A stretch of DNA of 64,000 bases. It comes from Cannabis sativa. Lineage: Eukaryota > Streptophyta > Magnoliopsida > Rosales > Cannabaceae. Each line of letters opens with the position of its first letter. The stretch's first letter is position 1. The stretch lies in NCBI RefSeq assembly GCF_029168945.1, contig NC_083601.1, positions 30,121,660-30,185,659 on the forward strand, written 5' to 3'. The translations under genes were made by a program, and so were the position numbers. Positions 50,143 to 60,019 of this stretch are shown here, piece by piece. The notes beneath the pieces were generated by a model. The model worked only from the letters and a program-made list of their open reading frames with translations, made no database searches and was not told where the DNA came from.

Positions 50143-51476
50143 ATGGCAGCTCCTTCATCTTCATCATTGTTATCCAAGGCAGGACCGGCCTTGCGCCGTC
50201 AAGTAGTCAATTTGACAGCTGCTGCCGCTGATAGAATACGCCAGCTCCTCCAGCAGCGACAACGCTCTTATCTTCGTCTCGGCGTCAAGGCTCGCGGCTG
50301 CAATGGCTTGTCCTACACCCTGAATTATGCTGGTTAGCTTTTCCCTATTATCCTTGTCCTACACCTTCAATCGAAAATTTCTCTTTGTGATATGATGTAA
50401 TTGGAATTTAATTATCTTAATTAGTTTGATAAAAGAAACAATCATTTTTTTTCATCTAGAAATAGAAGAAGAAAGAAATTAAGTGATATTTTTTTAGAAA
50501 TATTTCTTAGGTTTTAAAGATCGAGGTTGACCGGATAGTTCTTTTTTTAGAATATGGAATAATGTGTTACTTACAAATTAGTAGACAACAGTTCAATTTT
50601 TCATTCTGGTAAGATTTAATGAAGCTAGTAACTAACATAGCTTTATAAGGGTGTTTGTACAAGTCATTTGTGATGAAAGTTGATTTATATATATGTTTTT
50701 TTTTTTTTTTTTTTTGTTTTTTTTTTGTTTTTTTTTGTTTTTTTTTTTTTTGTTTTTTTTTGTTTTTTCTTAAATATATATGTTTTTTGTTATTCAATTT
50801 TGTTTCTGTGTGGATAGTATTATCCTTTATTCATTTTGCTTTTAGAATTTTTTGTCTCTTGGTGAATGGTAGCTTTCAGAATTTTTGTTTCTGTGATACA
50901 TTTTAAAGCAAAAAAGTGCACTTCTCGTTACGGTTCTAGTTTGATTTCCCTTCATTTTTATATGATACAGATGAAAAAGGGAAATTTGATGAGTTGGTTG
51001 AAGATAAAGGTGTGAAAATATTGATTGAACCTAAGGCTCTGATGCATGTTGTTGGAACAAAAATGGATTTTGTTGACGATAAACTTAGGTACAAATTATA
51101 TATATTTGCATTTATGTATTATTTTCATTCTGGTAGAGATTGAATAATAATGATCGTGATTGTGAAAACAAGCAAAAGCATAGGATTGTACATACAAACA
51201 TATAGTATCCACTTTGTTATATACTTATTGGTTTGGGGTAGGTTTTTTTTTTATTTTTTATTATTATTATTATTATACAATTTTGTAATACTTTCCTAAA
51301 ATATATATCTTGCTCTTGAATTTTCTGTCCTATTTCCCTTTGAATTAACCGGTTATAATTTTCCATGCAGATCCGAGTTCATTTTTATTAATCCAAACTC
51401 AAAAGGGCAGTGTGGTTGTGGAGAATCCTTTATGACAACAAGCAAGGCAGAAGCTTCAAAGCGTGGTAGCAGTTGA
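50143..51476 (+). CDS. ISCA1: IscA-like iron-sulfur assembly protein, three exons
   Basis: A-type carrier of the HesB/IscA family that helps deliver Fe-S clusters, normally in mitochondria for this subtype. Exons 50143-50332, 50971-51088 and 51371-51476 (GT/AG junctions, frame kept) give 137 residues. The N-terminal 20 residues are Ser/Ala-rich with Arg and no acids, compatible with a presequence. The core reads [20 protein letters not shown], then [18 protein letters not shown], then [16 protein letters not shown]. The three conserved cysteines are Cys53, Cys117 and Cys119. Intact. The gene converges on the phosphatase gene about 0.8 kb away. The start is chosen from family length; a possible upstream ORF ends immediately before it. 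Confidence 0.95.
50696..50769. repeat. T-rich low-complexity tract in IscA intron 1
   Basis: Runs of 8-16 T separated by single G over about 74 bp. Confidence 0.9.
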
Positions 51477-52294
51477 GCATTGTAATCCAATTTTACATCT
51501 AGGAGTTATAAGCTTCTAGGTTACTTGGAAATTTAAGGACACTTCAACAAGTGGAAAATATTGAATTAGGATATCTGAATGACGTATCAATGTGATAAGT
51601 CCAAGCAGTATTTATCTATCAAAAGTTTATCTTCTAACCAGATAGAATGATTCATTTTATTATACAAAGTATCATTATGTTGCACAAAATTTCATATGTA
51701 ACAACATTTTTACCCATATCATTATTTGATGTAAATATTAACATATACTTTCATATATTAATAAAACTATTGTGCTTGTTTTTGGTGCCATAGGGCAAAA
51801 ATAAACATTCCAAAATGCTTATTACAATTATTGTGCTGATGCATGGTCAGGCTGTGGTTTTAAATTTTCTAAGTTTCAAAATTTATGGACCTTTATCCAA
51901 CTGAGAAAACCTCCTGGTTCTGGTTTGTGAGCTGTTAGTAGATAAAAATTCATTTTAAATCTTTAATCACTCGGGGATTAGTGTTTGTTGCCTTAAGTAT
52001 TAGGCCAAGTCTTATTTAAATAATGAGGCACAGTGCAAACAATCAATAATAATAAACTAAAGTGAAAAGAAAAACTATCCAAAATCAGAAGCAAAATGTA
52101 AATGGATTTGGATAACAGACTCCAACTATCCAATTCCAAGTGTTCCAAGTATACAATGGTACATCATTAGGTGCAAAATGCAACAAAAGTATATAATGTG
52201 AATAAGTGGACAAAGAAAGCCACTTCTTTAACTATAGTCCCCATGAAAATGTCATCCAGCTTAATTTTTCAGTAAGTACATAAGTTGCATTTTT
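51477..52294. other. Intergenic region between two convergent genes
   Basis: Holds the 3' UTRs of the IscA-like gene (from the left) and the phosphatase gene (from the right). No further gene seen. Confidence 0.6.
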
Positions 52295-53622
52295 CTATCC
52301 AGACCTCCTAGGAAGAGAAGACAACCGATCTTTTGACCATTCTTCAAGAGACTTACGGTGGAGAGCATTCATGCGAATATAAGGACGTTTTTCTTTGATT
52401 AATTTTTCAGCACTTTTCCAATCTTCAGCCACACCAAGGGCCACCAATAAGGCACACATAACAGCAACACTTCTTCCATGTCCTAAACAAAAGAAGCAAA
52501 AGCTCAATTAGAAAACTCAAGTACTTGAAAGCCTGGGAACAATTTTGCCACAGAACTGAGCAGACAGCAGAGGAATAGAAATGTAATCTGCTACAGAAAA
52601 CGTATCACCCTTAGTCGTTTATCATTGTCATTTCTAATTACAGAAGTAAGACAAAAGCCCTATAGCAATTTAAAAATAACTTCAAGATTGGTGCCACCAT
52701 CTTAAGGAGATTAGTATGTGAGAATATTGAACCATCGATAAGAAAAAGGGTAAGTGCACAGAGCTTCTACAAGTTAAATATCTCCTCTCCATCTTCTAAG
52801 TGATTCAAAATGAGTACAGATTATATCTTACACTTCATGCAAAGTAAACAAGTTGCAACTGCTATAATATGGGTTGAGACAGTCTACTACATATAAACAA
52901 TGCACATACAATTAAAAGACATATACTTGATTCTACAAGATCAAAATGATGAAGTATCATCACTCTCTTAACAACACGAGTTATTGGCTAAGCGATGGTC
53001 AACAGTTTTTTCTTTTACAATAATACAACATGAAAAAAAAATATATATCAACAAGGATTTAGCAGCTGATGAACTTACCATATGCACAGTGAACGAACAC
53101 TGGCCTTTTCAGTTCTCTCTTTCGACAAGCCCATTTCACAGCAGTTTCAATGTCAGCTGGCTGAGGGGATCGTGTATCCCACGTTGGGACACACAAGTAA
53201 GTATGCCCAGAGAATTCTGACATTCTCGGAAGTTCACAAGTGCAGTCAATAATGGCAGGGTTACCAGGTGGCAATTTGTCTGGTGAAGAAGGCCATCCAC
53301 CAACATACAAACCATCATAAATTTCAGAATAAGGAGCTTCCCCACTGAACAATCTCCGCAGTGCCGAGAAACCCCGAACAAAATACAAATATGGGCTGAA
53401 GATAACCATCGCCCACAAGGGGAAGCTCCCATCTGTGCTCTTTGCTAAAAGTATGGGAAGATTCACAGCCGGTAGAGATGCAATGGAGATTAAAACAGAT
53501 ACCAACGAGGCATACAGAAATGGTATTGATAACAGTTTGAAACCAAAGTTCCTAAGGTACACAAAAGATGAGAACAGAACAGCAGCCTTCAAACCTATCA
53601 AGCAGGAGATACCTAAACCCAT
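52295..53622 (-). CDS. Membrane-anchored dual-specificity phosphatase-like protein, two exons
   Basis: Exons 53622-53079 and 52482-52295 (GT/AG) give 243 residues. About residues 1-85 contain hydrophobic segments (LIGLKAAVLFSSFVYL, FLYASLVSVLISIASL, LWAMVIFSPYLYFV), predicting two or three membrane helices. The rest is a dual-specificity phosphatase domain opening EIYDGLYVGGWPS. The splice joins the signature HCAYGHGRS: nucleophile Cys179, Arg185, with Asp149 (VPTWDT) as probable general acid. All key residues are present, so it should be active on phospho-protein or phospholipid. Plant relatives are often annotated YnbD-like, recalled rather than searched. Extra 5' noncoding exons are possible. 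The domain presumably faces the cytosol, an inference. Confidence 0.9.
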
Positions 53623-53639
53623 CTTGATCCCTTCCCAAA

Positions 53640-54759
53640 ACTACAACTTGTGACAAAAATCAAGAGCAATAAATCACCAAATCAAAAGGGTTACTAAAAT
53701 TACTTGGTTTGGTGGATTTTCCACAAGGGATTCCTGATATCTAACACAACAGAGGTCAAGCAAAAAAGATTACTCAAACTAAATTCTAGGCAGTTTGTTT
53801 ATTGTCACAGTAAACGGGAACCAACCCTCATGATCCGATCGTGGTTTTAGTGAAGTAATCTATACGAAACAGAAAAAAGATGCGAGTAAAACAGCAAGAA
53901 CGACAAGGGTTTTCCCTCTTACTCTTTCCAAAATGAAACCTTTACTCACAGTTAACGCGGAAGCTTCCTGTAATGCAATGCTATTACTGAATCAAATTTC
54001 AAAGATCCTACACCAGAAGTTTAAACCCCCCCCAAAAAAAAATTGAAGTGAGAAAAGTAAGAAAAAAAAACATAGAAATAAGATTAAAAATCGTAGAACA
54101 GGAAAAGGTTAAGTTAAGAAGATATACATTTGCGAGGAAGATTTCTCCATTGCCAACTTGTTCAAGGTTGTTTTTTTTCAATCCTCAACGCGTTACGAAG
54201 TCTTCGGATTCGAAGCGCATCAACTACTCCCGGTACCGTTGCACGTTTTTGGCTCGCTCACAAGGTCGAGATTCACATAGATGATGTCGTTTGTGAATGA
54301 AACGACAGCTGAAATTATTTGATGGCTGTAAAACGACATTTTATTTTTTGCAGCAAAACAATACATAAAGATTCTAAATTCAAGATTTTCTTTCATTCTT
54401 TTTTGTTCCAAGCATATAGTTTCAACTTTATTCTAATACTAAACAACAAAAAACAACACTAATTTTGTCATAATTATAGCAATTATTATAATAATGTTAA
54501 CATTATCATTCTTACTTTCTTAGAGTATATACATGCCAATAAGAAAAATGATTTCATTTTGTTTGATTGAAATTAGTTATCAGCACAAATTGCTTGATGT
54601 GAATGTAATTCACAAAAAACAAAGTTGAGAAAAAGAAGCAACAATATTTATCATTGATGAAAGTATAGACATACAAACATTATTACAATATGAACAACAA
54701 AATATCACTTAGTATAGTATAATTGTTGCAAATATATTATTATAGGATAGATAATGTCA
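53640..54759. other. Promoter/leader region of the phosphatase gene and spacer
   Basis: The phosphatase 5' UTR and promoter should lie here. A somewhat GC-richer stretch near 54170-54280 may be the leader exon, but no splice pair could be fixed. The rest is AT-rich. Confidence 0.4.
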
Positions 54760-55104
54760 TTATTTTTTTGGTAGAACATGATTAGTAATAGTACAACTAC
54801 CTAAAGCCAATCGTTTTGAATTTGATTGCTGGAGTTGCCTAGCTACAAGCACTTTCTCTATAGTTTCTATAAGATTGTTTGATTGCATTATTCTATATTC
54901 TTCTTCTTCTCTTTCTTCTTTTACTACTTCTGATCCTTCACAAACATTTCTAAAATCATTTTCATAGTGTTGCTTGGTTTTGGAGGTAACGGCGAGTTCT
55001 CCTGAATTTTGTCTGTGCTTGTTTTCCGGTATCAAAGATGGATCATCTTCTCTAAGCCTGCACTTGTGAAGCTTTACATACCTTTTTGAGAATTTTCTCA
55101 ACAT
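54760..55104 (-). CDS. Small charged protein, unknown
   Basis: Single-exon frame of 114 residues on the minus strand; not recognised. It starts MLRKFSKRYVKLHKCRLRED, has a middle acidic and Glu-rich stretch (VVKEEREEEEYRIM, about residues 61-74) predicted to be helical, and ends with ARQLQQSNSKRLALGSC and a basic tail. No signal peptide or membrane segment. A TATA box (CTATATATAAG) lies about 90 bp upstream, and the frame is free of homopolymers, unlike its surroundings. I think it is a real plant-specific small gene, function unknown. Confidence 0.55.
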   Translation of the reverse strand: MLRKFSKRYVKLHKCRLREDDPSLIPENKHRQNSGELAVTSKTKQHYENDFRNVCEGSEVVKEEREEEEYRIMQSNNLIETIEKVLVARQLQQSNSKRLALGSCTITNHVLPKK

Positions 55105-55193
55105 TTGTTTTTTCTAAATAATAATAATAGTAATTGTAGAGAGGTTGGGCTTTGTTTGCACTTTTCAATTGAGAATAAAAAGTAATTGATAAC

Positions 55194-55206
55194 TCTTATA
55201 TATAGG
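55194..55206 (-). promoter_or_regulatory. TATA box for the 54.8-kb gene
   Basis: Minus-strand ACCTATATATAAG about 90-100 bp upstream of the ATG at 55104. Confidence 0.6.
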
Positions 55207-55209
55207 TGG

Positions 55210-56077
55210 ATTTAGGTGATGATTGATGAAGATAAATATATAACAACATTGGTTTAAGACAACACATATTCTAAATAAGTATAAAATTGTTTTTTATTTT
55301 ACTATTTTAAATTTAGCTTATTTTGCCGTTTTGGTTACGGTGATTGTTTATTGTAATAACATATTTATATATAAATAATGTTTATCTATTACATATAGGT
55401 CTTTTTGTTTGATACTTTTGGTTTGAAATTGATTAACATGGCTTTGGTTTGGCCAACAAATTAGGTAAACAGAAAAAATTGCAATTTTTATCCAAGTTTA
55501 AAGTCAATTTGTTATTGGTGCGTTTGAATCTGATGAGGATTTACACTTGTACGGATGAGTGTAATTGTAATTGATTACTTGTTTTGTTAATGATAATGAA
55601 TGATGAGAAATTGTTGAAGTTTGCTTTACATTTGAAGTGTGAGAAATTGTAGTGAAGATTGAAAAGTAGCAGTGGCAAAACGTGTCATCGTATCCTGTTT
55701 GTGTCATATTTTATGTAATTTGTTTTTATATTTTGTGTTAGGCGTGTCAACACTCGTTTTTTATATTTTGTGAAAATATTAAAAAATATTTTTTTTATTA
55801 AAATTTATTATCAATTAATTAATTAATCAATCAATCATCAATCAATATATATATAAAAAAAAAAGGAGGTGGTAAGATGACACTTTAAAATCTTTCTAAA
55901 GTTATTTTTCTTTTCTCTCCTTAATTCTCTCATTTTTAATATTTTATTAGAGTATAAATCTATAAATTGATATTTTACTATCATTTTAATAAATTTTTCA
56001 TAAAAATATCTACCATAAACTAATTATTATTTTTTTTTTCAAAAAACACTACATATATAATACTATTTCACGTTCTT

Positions 56078-56108
<31 letters not shown>

Positions 56109-56204
56109 TTATTATTATTATCAATCATCAATGTATCTATATATAAGACGGTGACATGACGCTCTAAAATCATACGTTATTGTTATTATTATCAATCATC
56201 GATG
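55210..56204. other. AT-rich repeat-derived spacer
   Basis: No gene. From about 55870 to 56000 it shares a block (TTCTCTCCTTAATTCTCTCA, TTAATATTTTATTA) with 42400-42480 and 59120-59170. A (TTC)n microsatellite passing into (TTA)n occupies 56073-56121. A motif TATATAAGACGGTGACATGAC lies near 56139-56160. Confidence 0.55.
56073..56121. repeat. (TTC)n/(TTA)n microsatellite
   Basis: About eleven TTC units followed by about five TTA units. Confidence 0.92.
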
Positions 56205-58300
56205 TATCTATATCTATTCTATATAAAGTGTGCCTATATAACAAAATTCTTGGTTTATGAGAAATTCATGGGAGACTTTTTATTTATATTAAAAATAAAA
56301 TGGTTTATTAATAAAAATAAAACAGTTTATGAGAAATTCATGGGTCACTTTTTATTTATATAATAAAATAAATCTCATTAAATCTAAAAAAATACAATTG
56401 AGTTTTTGCTTTGTACATCTCCTATTGGCTTTTCTAAATATATGTTATTTAGTTGGATTTTATTCTAAATAAAAATTTACTACTATTTATATATTATATA
56501 TATATTTTGCTAAAAAAAATTTCTATTTATTTTTTTTTGGCTCGATCAGGTTATAATTGTTTGCCTCCACATCTGAATTTGAATATATAAAATGTGGCTA
56601 TATAAACGAATTCTTGGTTTATGAGAAATTATTGAGTGACTTTTTTTTAAAATATTTTCTTTTTTTTTTTATATAAAATGTGGCTATGTAACAGAATTCT
56701 TGGTTTGATGTTATTATTTATTTTTCTGTCAAAATGTTAACAGAATATTCTAATATTTGATAGAATATTCTGATTAGAAAATGTTAATTATAATTGATTA
56801 ATTTTAGCTAAATAATCCTACCAAAATTTAATCTAACAAATTTCTCTCTCTAGAGCAAAAACCCTAGCCTCCAATTCAACATTTACCAGTTTATAACCTT
56901 AATTATAATTTCTTAATCTATATTTTATAATTTTAATTTTCATTTTAAAATTTGAAAAACACTTAAGGAAGACAACATGCTACATGCTATTATACAAAAG
57001 TATTGCATTTATATATCCCACGATGTTTTAAAAATACTTTAGAAAGTTCATCTTGAATTATTATTAATATGTAATAAAAGATATTAGTTATTATATTATT
57101 ACTTCAAACAAAGGAAAGTTTTAGCGGTGCTTCTACTTTCTAATCATCTCTTGGTTTCGGGCAGAAAGTCATATTCATGTGTTATGTGTACGTTAATTTT
57201 TGTTAATAGGACAGGGAAGAGAGTATAGTCTTACAGAAATTGAAATGTGAACCTGAGTTGTCAGTATATACATAAACCTCAATTTTGGCTTCTTTAATCA
57301 GCTGTCACACACAAGTTACTTACTTTGAATTTATAACCATTTACAATTTTTTAACACTCAAAAAGTTACCGATTTTGTTTTCTATAGCTCTACTTATTAA
57401 GGTAGAAAAATATTTTTAGATTGACTCCTCTATTCCGTTTATTAAATGAATTATTTTCAAGTTGACACATTAACTTAAAAATGACACAATAATGACCTAC
57501 TACAAAGTATACACTTATATTCATTCTATTTATTGAGAATCAAAACTTCAATCTTCTTCACTAGATTAGCCAGACACACACAATATTTGGACATAAACAC
57601 AAGACACAATATTATAACTCAAACTCAGAAACACTTAGTCGAAACTTGAATGAATAATGCCACTCTTTTAAGTTTTAAGACTGTATATATGACTAGACTA
57701 TTTTGGTTATTGTATTATCATTGCTGCTACATAGTTGATCATTTTTAGATTTTTGATGTGAAATTTTGTATTATGAGCTTTTTAGAATTTCTAATAGACT
57801 TCAATGAGTAATAGATTTATATAATTATACTTGGAATAAATTTTGATAATGTTGTTTGGTGGATTCCTATTTTTTTATCAGGTAACATAATATTATTATT
57901 CGTTAGGTCTGTCACAATTATTAAGTGAGAATGAATCAATTTAAAAATCTTTCACTATATTGAAAGGTGAGATTGATTTTAATATGAGCTTAATTATATT
58001 TTTTATTTTGTATATCTATTGTTTTATTTGAAAACAGGTGAATAAATGACCACACTATATACAACAATTAAGGGCATCACTCCAACTACAGAAAGTTGGA
58101 AGAATAAAATGAGAGTGTTAGAAAAATTTGAAAAGCGGATAAATAAGAGTTCACTATTCAAATATCAAATACTTAATGTTAGCAGACAAAAAAGTATACA
58201 ATCAGTTAATTTACTGTTGAAATTGTCTATACTCTACTAATAAATGCTATATTTTTTGAATTTTACCTGTACGCGCGTTGCAACAAATTATTATTTTATA
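56205..58300 (+). mobile_element. Degenerate Helitron-like region with RPA fragment
   Basis: The left side begins with TCTATTCTATATAAAGTGTG, similar to Helitron 5' tips. Its following segment (CTATATAAC, AATTCTTGGTTTATGAG) is partly repeated near 56324, 56583 and 56671. At 58046 there is a coding fragment of a replication-protein-A-like protein, a typical Helitron passenger. Near 58265 ACCTGTACGCGCGTTGCAAC resembles a decayed 3' hairpin. No Rep/helicase and no clean ends, so the call is tentative. Confidence 0.4.
58046..58240 (+). pseudogene. Replication protein A (RPA70-like) fragment
   Basis: 65-codon frame starting MTTLYTTIKGITPTTESWK, then MRVLEKFEKR. This matches the opening of plant RPA 70-kDa-like OB-fold proteins as I recall them (IKxITPxTxSWxxKxRVLxxW). 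After about 35 residues similarity fades and the frame stops. RPA1-like genes commonly travel in plant Helitrons. Too short to function. Confidence 0.55.
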
Positions 58301-58528
58301 AATATATTTTTTTTCCTTAAAAATGAACACAGGGTAATGATGTTGAACCTAATAACTAATAATATATATTTTTTTAATTTTTAATTGTATCACTTTTTAA
58401 TAATGAACACATGGTATAACTAATAATAACGTAACTTTTTGCTAGTATTTATATAAGACAGGTGACATAACGCTCTAAAATCGTACGTGATTGTTATTAT
58501 TATTATTAATAATTAATATATTTATATA

Positions 58529-58864
58529 TCTATATAAGGCGGTGACATGACACTCTAAAATTATAGCAATCATTAATATATTTATATATTTATATTAGCC
58601 AAAATAATAGCGAGTTAGTGAGATACGGTGATGATAACAAATGATATACGATGATGAGAATAATTTTGAATGATCGAGATATACAGAAGAGTGTTATATG
58701 AACTATGTCGGACTTCTATTATAAAAAAAAAAGATTTTGTACTTGCATGTCAAGCTGACCCGTTTGTAAACCCAACTTCTCATATTATTCAAATAAAAAT
58801 TATATGAAAATTAGTAATGTTAAACTTTTTAAAACATTGTCGCGAAACGCGGGCGGTTAACTAG
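58529..58864 (+). mobile_element. Candidate non-autonomous Helitron, 336 bp
   Basis: Meets the structural rules: 5' TC (TCTATATAAGGCGGTGACAT); a 3' hairpin CGCGAAACGCG (58841-58851) nine bases before the terminal CTAG (58861-58864); insertion between A (58528) and T (58865); no target duplication. Motifs are short, so a second family copy with the same ends is needed for certainty. Confidence 0.5.
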
Positions 58865-59059
58865 TTATATATAGATTTGAACTATTGTTAAAAAGGATGA
58901 GTATAAATATTTTTGTTAATTATTAATTAATATTTATATAAAAAATTAAAAAAAAATAAGAGAATAGAAAGAAGTATCTAGAGTAATTTCAAAGTCACAT
59001 GTCACTGCTTTATCTCTTTTATATGGATATATAGATATAGATTATTATCATATATAGAT

Positions 59060-59830
59060 TTGAGCTATAAAGAAGAAGTATGAGGCACTGACACGGTATT
59101 CTAAAATACATCATTCTAAAATTATTTTTCTCTTCTCTCTTTAATTCTCTCAATTTTAATATTTTATTAAAACATAAATTTACAAATTGATATTTTACTA
59201 TTATTTTAATAATTATTCTATAAAAAGTATAAATTTACAAATTAATATTTTATTATTATTTAAATTTTTTATAAAATATCAACTATTTTAAAAAAATGAT
59301 AGAAAATAAAAAATAAATTCCAAAAAATATTAAAACTTAAATCAAATATATTAATCGTAACTTTCGTTTATATAAATACATAAAATATCAGTCAATATAT
59401 ATATAAATCTATACTTATATATATAAAGCAGAGACATAAAGTGGTGACATGGTACGATTGGTTGCCTTTTAACATTTCTCATAACTAAAATATCATATTT
59501 TTTTATATTTTTTTTATTAATTAAGATATTTAAAAAATAATAATTAATTTTTTTAAAATATATTAATTAATAATAACATAACAAACTAATAAATTTTCTC
59601 TAATGTTTTAAAAATATTAAAAAAAAAATTAAAATTCGAGATGAAATTTAAGATTAAAATATAGATTTGGAAAATATAATAGTGATGACTAAATTACGAT
59701 AATGATAAAAAATATGATAAAGTGATGATAACGGGTAAGATACGGTAATAAAAATTAGTAAGATAAACAACAAATGAGATATAATAGTAATAATATTTAT
59801 AATAAACTATTATATTTTTAAGTAATTATT
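59060..59830. repeat. Dispersed AT-rich repeat, copy 2
   Basis: Same two-block order as 42360-43370. The first block is AGAAGTATGAGGCACTGACA to TTAATATTTTATTAAAACATAAA. The second is GGTTGCCTTTTAACATTTCTC to AATTCGAGATGAAATTTAAG and the GTGATGA-rich end. It ends about 190 bp before the TMEM147 start codon. Confidence 0.6.
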
Positions 59831-59935
59831 TATTATAATACTAAATTAGCCGCTATTGCCTAGTCTAATAAAATGTTAAAAAAAAAATGAAAAAATTAAA
59901 GAGAGATTAGAAAGAATGAGGCCTTTTATCTCTAG

Positions 59936-59957
59936 TTTATATATAGGTATATATAGA
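59936..59957 (+). promoter_or_regulatory. TATA-like element of TMEM147
   Basis: TTTATATATAGG and TATATATAGA lie 60-85 bp upstream of the ATG at 60020, suiting a short leader. The element is at or within the edge of repeat-derived sequence. Confidence 0.45.
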
Positions 59958-60019
59958 TTTTTTCACTATCTTCGCCATTTCCTCTTTGAATCTTTCGTTT
60001 AGCAAGAACCCTTTTGAGA

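Noticed and set aside
50567..50906. Lys-rich and Phe-rich frames inside IscA intron 1
   Set aside because: Both are translations of the T-rich low-complexity tract.
55504..55707. Minus-strand 67-codon frame
   Set aside because: No promoter, domain or composition to distinguish it from chance.
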